DNA of 64,000 nucleotides from Lysinibacillus sp. G4S2 (GCF_030348505.1 NZ_JAUCFJ010000002.1:2236001-2300000); one strand, 5' to 3'. Positions 36,943 to 45,705 are shown, numbered from the stretch's first letter. Numbers and translations: made by a program. The notes: generated by a model from the letters alone, not told the origin.

Positions 36943-37089
36943 TTAATATGGACGAATACGAATATAACTTTCTACTTTTCTTCGGTTCTCTTCAAAGATT
37001 TTTTTTACATTTTCATTATGAAGTGCTTTCTCAAGAGAGATCTCACGTTTAGTAATAGTTATCGTGAGAGCAAAAAAGTTTAATATCAT
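36943..37089 (-). CDS. yrzI: YrzI family small sporulation peptide, 48 aa
   Basis: The translation starts MILNFFALTITITKRE and continues with SLEKALHNENVKKIFEENRRK. This matches the YrzI family (hydrophobic start, T-K-R, then an E-A-L-H helix). YrzI peptides are found only in spore formers and are linked to sporulation; their mechanism is unknown. The ribosome site AAGGAGGTGAT at the ATG is nearly perfect. It lies downstream of a second tiny gene in the same direction, separated by two hairpins. Confidence 0.75.
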   Translation of the reverse strand: MILNFFALTITITKREISLEKALHNENVKKIFEENRRKVESYIRIRPY

Positions 37090-37169
37090 TTATTATCACC
37101 TCCTTAAATTACCATGAAAAATGAAAAAAAACGTAGAGAGACTCCCCTACGGTGAAAAAAGGCACAAAA

Positions 37170-37201
37170 ATACCGCAGGGGCACACTTCTCCCTGCGGTA
37201 T
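37170..37201 (-). terminator. Terminator between the two small peptides
   Basis: The 11-bp arms ATACCGCAGGG and complement are perfect. On the minus strand T residues follow. A second, shorter stem (CGTAG/CTACG, 37130-37149) with an adjacent T8 run on the minus strand lies between it and yrzI. Confidence 0.7.
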
Positions 37202-37225
37202 GGGTATGCTTAATTACAAAAAAAC

Positions 37226-37318
37226 TTAAGCGATCCATTCCAATCTGGTCGAATGTGTGATTTTCATTTTTACTGAAGTTGTAACTACCAATGACATCAA
37301 TTTAACGATAACGATCAT
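37226..37318 (-). CDS. Tiny peptide gene paired with yrzI, 30 aa
   Basis: The frame MIVIVKLMSLVVTTSVKMKI followed by THSTRLEWIA is preceded by AAGGAGGTCG at good spacing and followed by a strong terminator. The first 16 residues are hydrophobic, like YrzI. It may be a shortened or diverged YrzI relative, since such peptides occur in tandem clusters. Evidence is limited to the ribosome site, terminator and context. Confidence 0.45.
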   Translation of the reverse strand: MIVIVKLMSLVVTTSVKMKITHSTRLEWIA

Positions 37319-37997
37319 TTCATTCGACCTCCTTAAGAATTTTTTGTTTACTTTGGAAGTATATCCATCTTTAAGTTGTTTGTAAACATCTTTTACTAAG
37401 TTTTCCTGATTGTGTTAATGACTAGAAACACTCTTTGCTGCTTTACATTGTTAGTTACCTGATTTTTTCGGAGGAGCAAATAGAAGGTATAGAAGACTTA
37501 AAGCCAAAAAACATAATTATTATTAAGGCAGGGATTTCTGAAATGGTTTAGAATTATTAAATTTAAGGACAATTTAAAGGAAAACCTAAACAAAAACTGG
37601 ATCTTTGGAATTTTAATGTACTTGAGAATTTTTGTACTTAAAGTAAAGGAGGCTTTAGTTGAAAACCAATCTTCAACAATTGGGCGCTTTTCTGGAATAA
37701 GGAAAGTGCTTTTTCCACTAAAGGGCAATATTGTGTGGCAATATAGTTATGTGCTAGTCCAAAACAGGAAAGCGTTGTGAAGAAATTTACTTAAACTAAA
37801 CGAAGCAGGTTGCTCAATAATAAGGAGATTATAATTTTAAAAACTAATAAAACTAAGAAACTCATAGTATTTTATCAAAATGAAAAGATAAAGATTGTTG
37901 TTCCAGAACTTAGGTAAAGAGAATTTGAAGGGTTTTACCACAATTTTGATACAATAATAAGGATAAAGTTGACGGGTATGTTGGAGGTCTATGAAAA
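37319..37997. other. Intergenic stretch without a recognised gene
   Basis: There are several broken frames on both strands but none with a convincing start and family match. The A+T-rich leader of the two small peptide genes lies at the left end, and the ribosome site GGAGG of the next gene at the right. It may hold an old gene relic. Confidence 0.4.
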
Positions 37998-38345
37998 ATG
38001 AAAAACGAAGAAAATAAGACAAATAAATACGTGCCAAAAATAAGCTGCGATGATACAACTAACTGCGAACATGACATTGAATCTGATATAGTAGTTGGAA
38101 ATTCACCATGCCCTTGCTGCGAGTTTATTACAATTCCGAATAATGGCGATGCCCTTGCTTACATTTGCCCCGTATGTTTTTGGGAGATAGATTTGTTTAT
38201 TCAAAGTAATATTGAGGCAAGTGACCAAAACAATGGCTTAACATTGACTGAAGCAAGAAAAAATTATCAAAGTTTTGGGGCAGTATTGCCCATGTTAAAG
38301 AAGTCTTGCAGGCAACCAAAAGAATATGAATATCCAACAAAATGA
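37998..38345 (+). CDS. CPCC-type cysteine-rich protein, 115 aa
   Basis: CPCC is at residues 38-41 and CPVC at 57-60 in YICPVCFWEID, two zinc-binding knuckles. They are followed by the family's NGLTLTEARKNYQSFGAV. This is the Cys-rich CPCC family, small proteins often found among toxin-immunity genes of Gram-positive bacteria. The acidic N-terminal 35 residues are an extra. The ATG has GGAGG upstream. A repeat element follows directly after the stop. Confidence 0.8.
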   Translation: MKNEENKTNKYVPKISCDDTTNCEHDIESDIVVGNSPCPCCEFITIPNNGDALAYICPVCFWEIDLFIQSNIEASDQNNGLTLTEARKNYQSFGAVLPMLKKSCRQPKEYEYPTK

Positions 38346-38360
38346 AGAAGCAGATTCAAA

Positions 38361-38466
38361 GTTAATTGGAGTGGAAGACGGCGACTACGGGAGGATCGGT
38401 GGGACGTGAAACAAACAACGGAAGCGTACGCCCTCCGGAACGCGTCCGTCTGGAACGGAAATCAAC
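38361..38466. repeat. G+C-rich inverted-repeat element related to family B interior
   Basis: The left end GTTAATTGGAGTGGAAGACGG and the right end CCGTCTGGAACGGAAATCAAC pair imperfectly. The same frame (TTGATTGGAGTGGAGAC and CGGAACGGAAATCAACC) bounds the inner part of the family B copies at 53542 and 42113. It is visibly richer in G+C than its surroundings. A CTAACGGGG word follows at 38528. Confidence 0.55.
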
Positions 38467-38646
38467 GGTTTTACACTGTTCAAGAATCGGGCGCGATTGT
38501 TCAGGAAGCGTCGCTGTTCATATTAAGCTAACGGGGTGCTTTACTTCAATAATGAGTAGAGCCTTTTTCTACCTAAACTTTCGTGGTAGGTTAGTTTAAC
38601 AACTGGTTGTCTTTTTAAACATTGAGATATATTTCCATGGATTTGA

Positions 38647-38676
38647 TTGACATGAAAAGTGTATTAAGCCTATAAT
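38647..38676 (+). promoter_or_regulatory. Consensus sigma-A promoter of the gntR-ABC operon
   Basis: TTGACA (38647-38652) and TATAAT (38671-38676) are perfect consensus boxes with an 18-bp spacer. Operator palindrome 1 (38660-38679) covers the spacer and the -10 box, so the bound repressor would exclude RNA polymerase. Confidence 0.8.
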
Positions 38677-38854
38677 ACATTACGAAGAGTGTATTGTGTG
38701 CTTAATACACTTTTACATTTTTTTGAGAACGGTGTATTAAGGTATTAATACACCAAGACCAATTAGCGGGGTAATGGCTAAATAATAAATTGGGTGGTTT
38801 TGTTAAAGTACTTAGTCCACCATTATGCACAATCTGTATTAAGTGCTTAATACA
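38660..38854. promoter_or_regulatory. Four operator palindromes, TGTATTAA-N4-TTAATACA
   Basis: Twenty-bp sites lie at 38660-38679, 38690-38709, 38733-38752 and 38835-38854. The last two are perfect over 8-bp half-sites and the first two have small mismatches. All four precede the gntR start at 38886. This is the form expected for a YtrA-type GntR dimer site. Confidence 0.75.
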
Positions 38855-38885
38855 TGAAAATATGATTTTCTGGGAGTTGAGTTAA

Positions 38886-39275
38886 TTGACTGTAAAGTTT
38901 AATAATCGGGATCCAGTTTATGTCCAGGTTATCCGGCATTTTAAAGAGCAAATCGCCAAGGGGTATTTTGAACCTGGTCAGGAGATTCCATCAAGAAGAG
39001 AACTAGCCAACCAGCTGAAGATTAACCCAAATACTGCACAACGAGCTTATAAGGAAATGGGGGAACAAGGATTGATTTTTACTGAGGGGAATATGCCGAG
39101 CTGCATTACTAAAGATGAAAAGGTCCTTAAAAGTGTCCGCGAGGAATTGATTATTGAAGCGGTTGACTTATTTTTAGGTTCTATTAAATCCATTGATGTG
39201 CCGTTATCCGAAGTGTTGGAACTAGTTAAGAAAAAGCATGATGCCGAAAGCGGAGAAGCGGAGGAATCGAAATGA
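38886..39275 (+). CDS. GntR family regulator, YtrA subfamily, 129 aa
   Basis: The winged-helix domain (residues 1-70) reads DPVYVQVIRHFKEQIAKGYFEPGQEIPSRRELANQLKINPNTAQRAYKEM, typical of GntR. The C-terminal part is only about 55 residues, the short helical dimerisation tail of the YtrA subfamily, which lacks a large ligand domain. YtrA-type repressors control ABC transporters induced by cell-wall antibiotics. The TTG start has GGGAG upstream. It overlaps the ATPase gene by 4 nt and is the first gene of a four-gene operon. Confidence 0.9.
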   Translation: MTVKFNNRDPVYVQVIRHFKEQIAKGYFEPGQEIPSRRELANQLKINPNTAQRAYKEMGEQGLIFTEGNMPSCITKDEKVLKSVREELIIEAVDLFLGSIKSIDVPLSEVLELVKKKHDAESGEAEESK

Positions 39276-39961
39276 TTGAAGTGAAAAATGTCATGAAAAA
39301 ATACGGCAGGAAACAGGTATTAAAAGGTCTTTCTTTTACTGCTGAAAAAGGTGAAATTACTTGTTTAATCGGAATAAACGGAGTAGGAAAGACGACAATC
39401 ATGAAAGCTATTATGGCGCTCACTCCGATTGATAGCGGTGAAATTTTGATTGATGGGGAAAAAATCCGGAAAGAAAGCTTCGAAAAAATTACCTTTATTC
39501 CAGATACGATTACGATGTTGCCACAAATGAAAATTTGTGAAGCCTTTACGTTCATGGCCGATTTTTATAAAAACTGGGATCCAAAAAGAGCAGAAGAGTT
39601 GCTGCAATTTTTTAAACTAGACCCTACCGAACGGATTGCCAATTTATCAAAGGGGAATATGGCTAAAGTCAATATGATATTAGGTTTGGCACTGAATGTG
39701 GATTACTTACTGATGGATGAACCATTCTCTGGTATCGATATATTCTCCCGTGAACAGATTGCCGAAGTGTTTACAAGCCATTTAATTGAAGATCGTGGTG
39801 TGATTATCACAACCCATGAAATTAGTGATATTGAACACTTGATTGATAGAGCAGTGCTTATTGATAACGGTGAAGTTTTAAAGGAATTTAGTGTAGAGGA
39901 AGTACGTGAAAAGGAAGGGAAATCAGTCGTTGATGTCATGAGAGAGGTGTATCGCGGATGA
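39272..39961 (+). CDS. ABC transporter ATPase (YtrB-like), 229 aa
   Basis: Walker A GINGVGKTT is at residues 34-42, the signature region is NLSKGNMAKVNMILGLAL and Walker B YLLMDEPFSGIDIFSRE. The short length and NLSKGN signature are typical of the YtrB/BcrA-like ATPases that work with GntR-controlled permeases. It would drive the membrane protein encoded next. Starts with an ATGA overlap and ends with one. Confidence 0.9.
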   Translation: MIEVKNVMKKYGRKQVLKGLSFTAEKGEITCLIGINGVGKTTIMKAIMALTPIDSGEILIDGEKIRKESFEKITFIPDTITMLPQMKICEAFTFMADFYKNWDPKRAEELLQFFKLDPTERIANLSKGNMAKVNMILGLALNVDYLLMDEPFSGIDIFSREQIAEVFTSHLIEDRGVIITTHEISDIEHLIDRAVLIDNGEVLKEFSVEEVREKEGKSVVDVMREVYRG

Positions 39962-40767
39962 GAAACTTTTTAAAGCTTCTTAATTTCGAAGTAAATCGAT
40001 TTTTCAAACTGTACCTAGCCTTAATAGGATTGATAATTGTCAGTCAGTTCATTGGGGCGATTGTCGTGTCAAAAGGATATATGGATAGAGCGGATCAGAA
40101 TCAACTATCAATGAGCCAATATGTTAAGGATTACTTTTCATTTAATTATTTCTTTGACTCTGAATGGTTTCTGATGCCAATCTTTTTTAGCATCGCTATG
40201 TTGATGATTTATGTTTTCTTTATTTGGTATCGGGATTGGTTTGGAAAAAACACGTTTATTTACAGATTATTAATGTTGCCAACTGAAAGAATTACTATTT
40301 ATTTCGCAAAATTGACGACTATTATGCTTTTAGTACTTGGTTTAGTTACCTTGCAAATATTGTTAATCCCGATTGAAATACAAATTGTTAATAGTATTAT
40401 ACCAACAGATTTGCAATCGCATTTTTCATTTTATGATATTAATAGTTTAGAAATGTGGGGCTGGCTGTATCCGAATACCTTAACGGAATTTATCCTGATT
40501 TATGGAGTCGGGCTAATCTTTGTAGCAGTTCTATTCACTGCTATTTTAATTGAACGAAGTTACGGTTTAAAAGGCATATTTTTCGCAATCGTTTATGGAA
40601 TGCTTTCGTTCGGAGTCTTTTTTGCGCCAATTTTTTTGAATGAATTTTCTAGTGGCTATTTTTACTCACTTGAAGTCCTTCTAATGGTATTAGTAATGGG
40701 AACCATCGTATTAGGGAGTGCCATTTGGATCGCAAATCATTTGCTAAAATATAAAATCAGGGTCTAA
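39958..40767 (+). CDS. ABC transporter permease, 269 aa
   Basis: Six hydrophobic segments are visible, with a long external loop after helix 1 (SKGYMDRADQNQLSMSQYVKDYF) and a polar loop near residue 140-170. This fits an ABC-2-type permease pairing with the preceding ATPase. The start overlaps the ATPase stop by 4 nt. The substrate is unknown; similar operons respond to lipid II-binding antibiotics. Confidence 0.8.
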   Translation: MRNFLKLLNFEVNRFFKLYLALIGLIIVSQFIGAIVVSKGYMDRADQNQLSMSQYVKDYFSFNYFFDSEWFLMPIFFSIAMLMIYVFFIWYRDWFGKNTFIYRLLMLPTERITIYFAKLTTIMLLVLGLVTLQILLIPIEIQIVNSIIPTDLQSHFSFYDINSLEMWGWLYPNTLTEFILIYGVGLIFVAVLFTAILIERSYGLKGIFFAIVYGMLSFGVFFAPIFLNEFSSGYFYSLEVLLMVLVMGTIVLGSAIWIANHLLKYKIRV

Positions 40768-40779
40768 GGGGGGATAGCA

Positions 40780-41955
40780 ATGAAAAAATATTGGAAAACG
40801 ATATTGATTAGTTTAATCATCGTGACGACAATCGGTTCTTACTATATTCAACAGGCAATGGCAAAGAATGTATCTTTTAAAATGGAAACTACTAACGGAA
40901 ATAAGGGAGAAATCGACAATCTAATCATTCATGCAAGTTATCAAAATGGTGATATTTCTCGTAGCTTGGATATATCAAAGGATGGTTCGACTAATCAGAG
41001 CGGGTCTTTTATTGGAGAGTTGAAGAGTCGATATTACCCTGGGATGTTTCAAAAATATATTCAAGAACACCGTAAGTTTATGCGTGGAAAAGAAGCAAAT
41101 CCTGGACAGTATTTTGAAGATGAAGACCGTTTAATTTACACGATTTTTTCAAATAAAGAGGGCCGAGGAGATTCTTTCACTCTGCAAATCGATATACTTG
41201 ATAAAAATACAAATGAAAGTTCTTCATTTGAAATCAATATGCCAGACCAAGTTAGATATGACTGGATCAATGAGCAAGATGTCTATGTAGAAAATGGAAA
41301 AATAAAGATTTTAGCAACAAGTTATCTCAATGGCGAGGAAGAGTTGCACATATATACGGTTGATGAAAACAAAAAGGAATTAGAACATGACTCAATACTT
41401 GCAAAATTAGAGTCAGAAGAGGTAGGCCGCGCCAGCATCGATATATTTAATGACTATAATAAAATACAAAATGAAAATTATTTCTTATATATGGTTGAAA
41501 AATACAAATATCTAGAAGATGGTGAGCGTGAAATTATCTCTAGCCCAATGTATCTGTATAACTATCTCAATAATGAAGTGAAAGAATGGACAATTCCAGC
41601 CGAATTAAAACCACATACGAAGTCGTTGGTTCTACATGGAACAGATATATTCATTCCTGTTTATTCAACTAATGGGTTAGAGCTAAACCGATATAATATT
41701 GAAAAGAAACAGTGGGAAGAGCCTTTAAACTTTAAATATCCAAGCATTGCTAATGATAAAGAAGAACCTTCTTTACAGATTACTGATGATAAACTATATT
41801 TAGTCAATCGTGTTTCGGATGGTCATTTGTTCTTGATCGGTGATTTACGTACAGGTGAATTATTATATGAAGGTAAAATCATCATCGGAAATAAAGAAAA
41901 TCGAGATGCAGATTACTCACTTTTTATCGAGCAAGTATATAACCACAATGATTAA
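40780..41955 (+). CDS. Membrane-anchored extracellular protein of the GntR-ABC operon, 391 aa
   Basis: An N-terminal helix (residues 7-28) serves as uncleaved anchor or signal peptide. The rest is hydrophilic and beta-rich, with recurring short strands such as NYFLYMVEKYKYLEDGE, LYNYLNNEVKEWTIP and LYLVNRVSDGHLFLIGDL, which suggests a beta-propeller. It starts 12 nt after the permease with a GGGGG ribosome site and ends at a terminator, so it belongs to the operon. A role as extracellular partner or sensor of the transporter is inferred from position only. Confidence 0.7.
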   Translation: MKKYWKTILISLIIVTTIGSYYIQQAMAKNVSFKMETTNGNKGEIDNLIIHASYQNGDISRSLDISKDGSTNQSGSFIGELKSRYYPGMFQKYIQEHRKFMRGKEANPGQYFEDEDRLIYTIFSNKEGRGDSFTLQIDILDKNTNESSSFEINMPDQVRYDWINEQDVYVENGKIKILATSYLNGEEELHIYTVDENKKELEHDSILAKLESEEVGRASIDIFNDYNKIQNENYFLYMVEKYKYLEDGEREIISSPMYLYNYLNNEVKEWTIPAELKPHTKSLVLHGTDIFIPVYSTNGLELNRYNIEKKQWEEPLNFKYPSIANDKEEPSLQITDDKLYLVNRVSDGHLFLIGDLRTGELLYEGKIIIGNKENRDADYSLFIEQVYNHND

Positions 41956-41997
41956 ATCGAAGAACAGCCGATTTAGAAAATTAGAGCAAGCAGCTTT

Positions 41998-42036
41998 GGC
42001 AGGTATGAATTCTATGATTCATATCTGCCGATTTTT
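41998..42036 (+). terminator. Terminator of the GntR-ABC operon
   Basis: The 13-bp arms GGCAGGTATGAAT and ATTCATATCTGCC (one G-T pair) enclose a 6-nt loop and are followed by GATTTTTG. It lies 42 nt after the last stop. Confidence 0.75.
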
Positions 42037-42112
42037 GTTCCCAGGGTGGATGTTTGTGAAATACTAATTGACAGTATGACGATAATGAAATATGTCATTG
42101 GGTAAAGTTAAA

Positions 42113-42181
42113 GGCTCCCAGGAAAGCGCCCAGTCGGAACGGAAATCAACCACACGTTATGGTGATGAGCCAATTAATAAT
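42113..42181 (+). repeat. Family B right-end fragment
   Basis: GCGCCCAGTCGGAACGGAAA, then TCAACCACACGTTATGG and TGATGAGCC are identical or nearly so to the right end of the family B copies. On the left only GGCTCCCA remains of the other half, so this is a collapsed copy. No flanking duplication was found. The rest of 42037-42381 holds no gene. Confidence 0.6.
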
Positions 42182-42381
42182 AAAATTATATATTATTTGT
42201 AAGGGATTTTTATATAATAGATGTAGGAAGATGCACTACAGTGTCTCTTGTGCTTTTTTTAATTACTTACAAATCGGAAAGGGGGTTCTTGGTCCAAGCA
42301 CAAAGCAGATTCTGGACGCAATTATGCTGTGGCATAATTGATTAGTAGTACATAGATTAAAAGATGGAGGCGATAAATTGA

Positions 42382-42852
42382 ATGTCCAATGATAATGAAG
42401 TTTTATTAGATAAAGAAAAGCGAAATGATGTAAAAGTGAAAGAAGTAAGGAAAGAGGGAGAGCCGACTCCAGCCTTCAAAGGGGCTTCGTGGGCAGCGCT
42501 ACTAGTAGGTGTTTCGTCTTATCTTATAGGTTTGTTTAACGCAAATATGGAATTAAACGAAAAAGGATATTACTTTGCAGTTTTAGTATTCGGACTCTAT
42601 TCGGCGATATCTTTACAAAAAGCAGTTAGAGATAAAGATGAGGGAATACCAGTTACTGGTATTTATTATGGTATTAGTTGGTTCGCACTTATTGTATCTA
42701 TTTCATTAATAGCTATCGGTTTATACAATGCAGGAAGTATTGTTCTAAGCGAAAAAGGATTTTATGGTATGGCATTTGTTCTTAGTTTATTTGCAGCAAT
42801 AACGGTTCAAAAGAATATAAGAGATACACAGAGGGCAAAAGAAAGAGATTGA
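42382..42852 (+). CDS. YiaA/YiaB-type membrane protein, 156 aa
   Basis: After a charged N-terminus of about 32 residues there are two homologous halves, each with two helices: [53 protein letters not shown] and [53 protein letters not shown]. This duplication is the YiaA/B two-helix domain. The function is unknown. A GGAGG site lies upstream. A repeat-type terminator follows about 90 nt later. Confidence 0.82.
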   Translation: MSNDNEVLLDKEKRNDVKVKEVRKEGEPTPAFKGASWAALLVGVSSYLIGLFNANMELNEKGYYFAVLVFGLYSAISLQKAVRDKDEGIPVTGIYYGISWFALIVSISLIAIGLYNAGSIVLSEKGFYGMAFVLSLFAAITVQKNIRDTQRAKERD

Positions 42853-42941
42853 GTTATGTACCATGATGGAGCAGAATTCTACTATGCTGCAAGGCTTTCA
42901 TTTCATTTTTCAACTATCGGAGTGCTTGAATAAAGGTTGTT

Positions 42942-42966
42942 GAGTTGCCTAGGCAGCTCTTTTTTT
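42942..42966 (+). terminator. Recurrent GAGTTGC-N4-GCAGCTC terminator hairpin, copy 2
   Basis: GAGTTGCCTAGGCAGCTC is followed by T7, then CTTTATTGGGATAACGGAGC. It matches the hairpin at 36026 and ends the YiaA-like transcript. Confidence 0.65.
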
Positions 42967-43064
42967 CTTTATTGGGATAACGGAGCAGGGATTATTCAAG
43001 AAGGAGTACAATCAGTTTAGGAGAATATAGTTCTTCAAATGGAAAACAGGGGGAACTGTGATTT

Positions 43065-43463
43065 ATGGATAAAACTGAAGAACTTTTAAAAAATTTTGGT
43101 TTAGTACCTAAGATAGATTTTGTGGATAGTATCAGAAATTTATTAAAAGAAGAAATAGAGAATAAATCGTCCGAAGATAATGAATACTTAAAAACACTAT
43201 GTATTCAATTATTTGCTTTAGGATGTGTTGACGATACTGTATTAATTTGGAGAGCAAAGGAAAAGGACTTTGATACACATTGTTATATTGATGTTCAACT
43301 ATTATGTGGTGCAGGATTGGAAAAGACACTGGGGTATCTCGAAAAAATTGATACTTTAGAGACAAAGAAAGAATTAAGCTATTTACAGAAATGTAAAGAA
43401 GATTTTGAGGATTTTAACGTAGAAGAAGTTCTAAATTTTTATAAAAAGTATTACGGAATTTAG
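43065..43463 (+). CDS. Hypothetical soluble protein, 132 aa
   Basis: The protein is acidic and helical, with LCIQLFALGCVDDTVLIWRAKEKDFDTHCYIDVQLLCGAGLEKTLGYLE in the centre. That pattern is one I associate with small orphan proteins that have immunity-like distribution, without a confirmed family name. No signal peptide or membrane helix is visible. The ATG has GGGGG upstream at wide spacing. It stands alone among repeats. Confidence 0.55.
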   Translation: MDKTEELLKNFGLVPKIDFVDSIRNLLKEEIENKSSEDNEYLKTLCIQLFALGCVDDTVLIWRAKEKDFDTHCYIDVQLLCGAGLEKTLGYLEKIDTLETKKELSYLQKCKEDFEDFNVEEVLNFYKKYYGI

Positions 43464-43664
43464 GAATTTTTGTATTAGGTCATGATAATACCTTGTTGAA
43501 CTAATGGTTGTGTTGATTACAGAAGGATTAACGCTTTTTTGTTGAGTTTTTTGTACTCCCATGAAAATAAAATTTCTGGCACTAAAAAGTCTAGGCTAAA
43601 ACAAACTCGACCTTCATATCCGAAAAATGGTAGTGCTTAAAATAGAGATCCGGTTTAGATTATA

Positions 43665-43880
43665 TTAGGAAGCTCCCAATTCAGTGATGGTCACATTGTA
43701 ACCCAAACTTTCAAGTCTAAGAACAGAATATCGAATAATGGATTGTTCTTTTTGTTTATCAAAGAGTCTTCGCCCAATAAATGGGTCTCGCGCCCAATTG
43801 TTCTGTTTGTGAGGGTGGGATATAATGGGGAATAATTCATAACTAACTATATTTTGGAATTCCGAAAGCAGAATGCGCAT
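43665..43880 (-). pseudogene. Possible 3' fragment of a transposase-like gene
   Basis: The minus-strand frame ends in WARDPFIGRRLFDKQKEQSIIRYSVLRLESLGYNVTITELGAS, which reads like the C-terminus of a larger protein, possibly a transposase. The residues before it do not continue a domain and there is no ribosome site. It directly abuts the left end of the G+C-richer gene, so it may mark the edge of an insertion. The identity is uncertain. Confidence 0.3.
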
Positions 43881-44016
43881 TACAGCGAAGCATATAGTTC
43901 ATGAACTTTTTATCAAAGATAAAGGTTGTTGCGATGTTTGCAAGAATTCTTCAAAATCGCTGCCGTCAGAATATATGAAGGGGAACGGAAAATCAATCTA
44001 TACAAAGGAGCATAAG

Positions 44017-45681
44017 TTGAACATGGGTCTCACTCTGGAAACGATTCTAGACAAAATGAAACAGGAAATCGATAAATGGATAACCAATATTAGCGATAAG
44101 GACGCGGAACAAATCGTAAAGCGTAATTCGCTACAGGCGGGAATACATGATTACGCTCTGCTCGAATATGTTAAGGGCAGGGTGAAGGTGAGGGAAACGG
44201 AGAACTTTTTAACATTGCCAGTAGTCAAGACCGGCAAATCTTCGGAAACGCTGACCGAGGAACAAGTGAGAGAGCGGATCGTCCCTGAGCTTGCTTCTTA
44301 CATACGGCAAAAATTGGACGAGGTGTCGCCGGCGTTGTTCAATTGTCCATTTACTTTTAACGGCAAGTTCCGGACGCGAGAAGGAGATGTTAACGTTCGT
44401 ATTCTAGAATACGTCGACGAAACGAAGAAGAAACAATTACTGAAACGAATCTCCTTTTATATCGCGGATAAGCTCGAAGCGGGAAAAAATCCGACTAAAC
44501 CTTTGGAGACGTTTTTCCTCTCCAAGCACCTGCTGGACGAGAGACTGTTTCCAGATTTAGATGTAGTCCATATCATCTCTATTTTCGAGAAAATTCAATA
44601 TGTGAATAAAGAGAACGAACATCTTGCCAAACATCGCAGATATCTGATTGGTGCTTTGCGGAATTGCTTGGAGAATCACTGGTTGCCCCGTTATTTCGAA
44701 AATATGGGAACACAATGGCAAAAAGAATATAAGAAAAAAAGCGATGCCCTTCTTGAAAATACTGAGCAAGGTCCAATCGAACTGGTCATCTATGCTGCAA
44801 CCTTAATTCTGAAATATGAGCCCTCCCACAGAAGAAATGAGGGGTTGGATATTTTGAATTGTGCTATCGAGTTGGGAAGCGACCGAGCGAAACGTATGAC
44901 AAAGGAAGGCAGTGGAACGTTCGCCAAGGAAGATGTCAGCTTTTGCGACGAACTGGTGAAATACACAGCCAACGATGTGTTTGCCGAGGTAACCATTGCC
45001 ATTAAGCAGGAAACGGAGGAGAGTTATGCACGTGCGCTCCGGTTTCTAACTCGCTTGTTAAGCATGGGCTTCCACAATAGCTATCAAATCAAGCTGAAAT
45101 CTGGCGTCAGGCAATGGCTACCAATCAAAGGATTGGCCAAGTCGGGTACGCATCGCTTCTTCGCCAATGCCCTGGAATATCCGAATTTGCATCCCTTGGT
45201 GGAGGAATATGCCCGTGCTGCGATGGAATCGTTTGAATGGTATACGGATACAGAAGGTGAAAAGAATTGCATGGCGGGTAGTTATGCAGTCTTCGGCCTC
45301 GGATTGGTAGACCAGACTTATTTTCCGTTAGTAGAAGAATATATGGGAAAGGTTGACGAAGAACACCAATCCGTTCAGAACAACTTCACGGTCGCTTTGG
45401 TTGAGTGTCATGGAGTTAACGCGGAAACGATTCCTACGCTGGTGAAGTGTATGCTGCATAGCACGGATTCGATGAAACTGAAGATCAAAACCGATATGGA
45501 AAATGCGAGGTATCTCATGCTGCTGCTAAATCAGGTTCGTGGCCTTCAGGATTACGAGGTCGAGCATATCGTATACTTAATCTGGGGCGGAACCGACAAG
45601 ATGAAAAAGATAGCTTCCAAAACCAAAGGAGACCAAGGAAAGTGGCTCACTGAGTTGGCACAGGCCGCCAGCCGCGGTTAA
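44017..45681 (+). CDS. Large soluble protein of unknown function with atypical base composition, about 554 aa
   Basis: The protein is almost entirely helical, with no signal peptide or membrane segment. It could belong to one of the DUF families of Bacillales (DUF6138 came to mind), but I cannot verify this. The gene is visibly richer in G+C than its neighbours and uses codons such as GCG, CGG and CTG that are rare around it, which suggests transfer from a Paenibacillus-like source. The TTG at 44017 follows AAAGGAG by 6 nt; an ATG two codons later is an alternative. The open frame extends 48 codons further upstream without a ribosome site. Confidence 0.6.
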   Translation: MNMGLTLETILDKMKQEIDKWITNISDKDAEQIVKRNSLQAGIHDYALLEYVKGRVKVRETENFLTLPVVKTGKSSETLTEEQVRERIVPELASYIRQKLDEVSPALFNCPFTFNGKFRTREGDVNVRILEYVDETKKKQLLKRISFYIADKLEAGKNPTKPLETFFLSKHLLDERLFPDLDVVHIISIFEKIQYVNKENEHLAKHRRYLIGALRNCLENHWLPRYFENMGTQWQKEYKKKSDALLENTEQGPIELVIYAATLILKYEPSHRRNEGLDILNCAIELGSDRAKRMTKEGSGTFAKEDVSFCDELVKYTANDVFAEVTIAIKQETEESYARALRFLTRLLSMGFHNSYQIKLKSGVRQWLPIKGLAKSGTHRFFANALEYPNLHPLVEEYARAAMESFEWYTDTEGEKNCMAGSYAVFGLGLVDQTYFPLVEEYMGKVDEEHQSVQNNFTVALVECHGVNAETIPTLVKCMLHSTDSMKLKIKTDMENARYLMLLLNQVRGLQDYEVEHIVYLIWGGTDKMKKIASKTKGDQGKWLTELAQAASRG

Positions 45682-45705
45682 ATTGGCTATAGCTATAGAA
45701 CATTT

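Noticed and set aside
37498..37740. Frames on both strands in the gap before the CPCC gene
   Set aside because: No start with a ribosome site and no family resemblance; left as unexplained spacer.
38366..38599. 77-aa frame after the CPCC gene
   Set aside because: It covers the G+C-rich inverted-repeat element and has no ribosome site.
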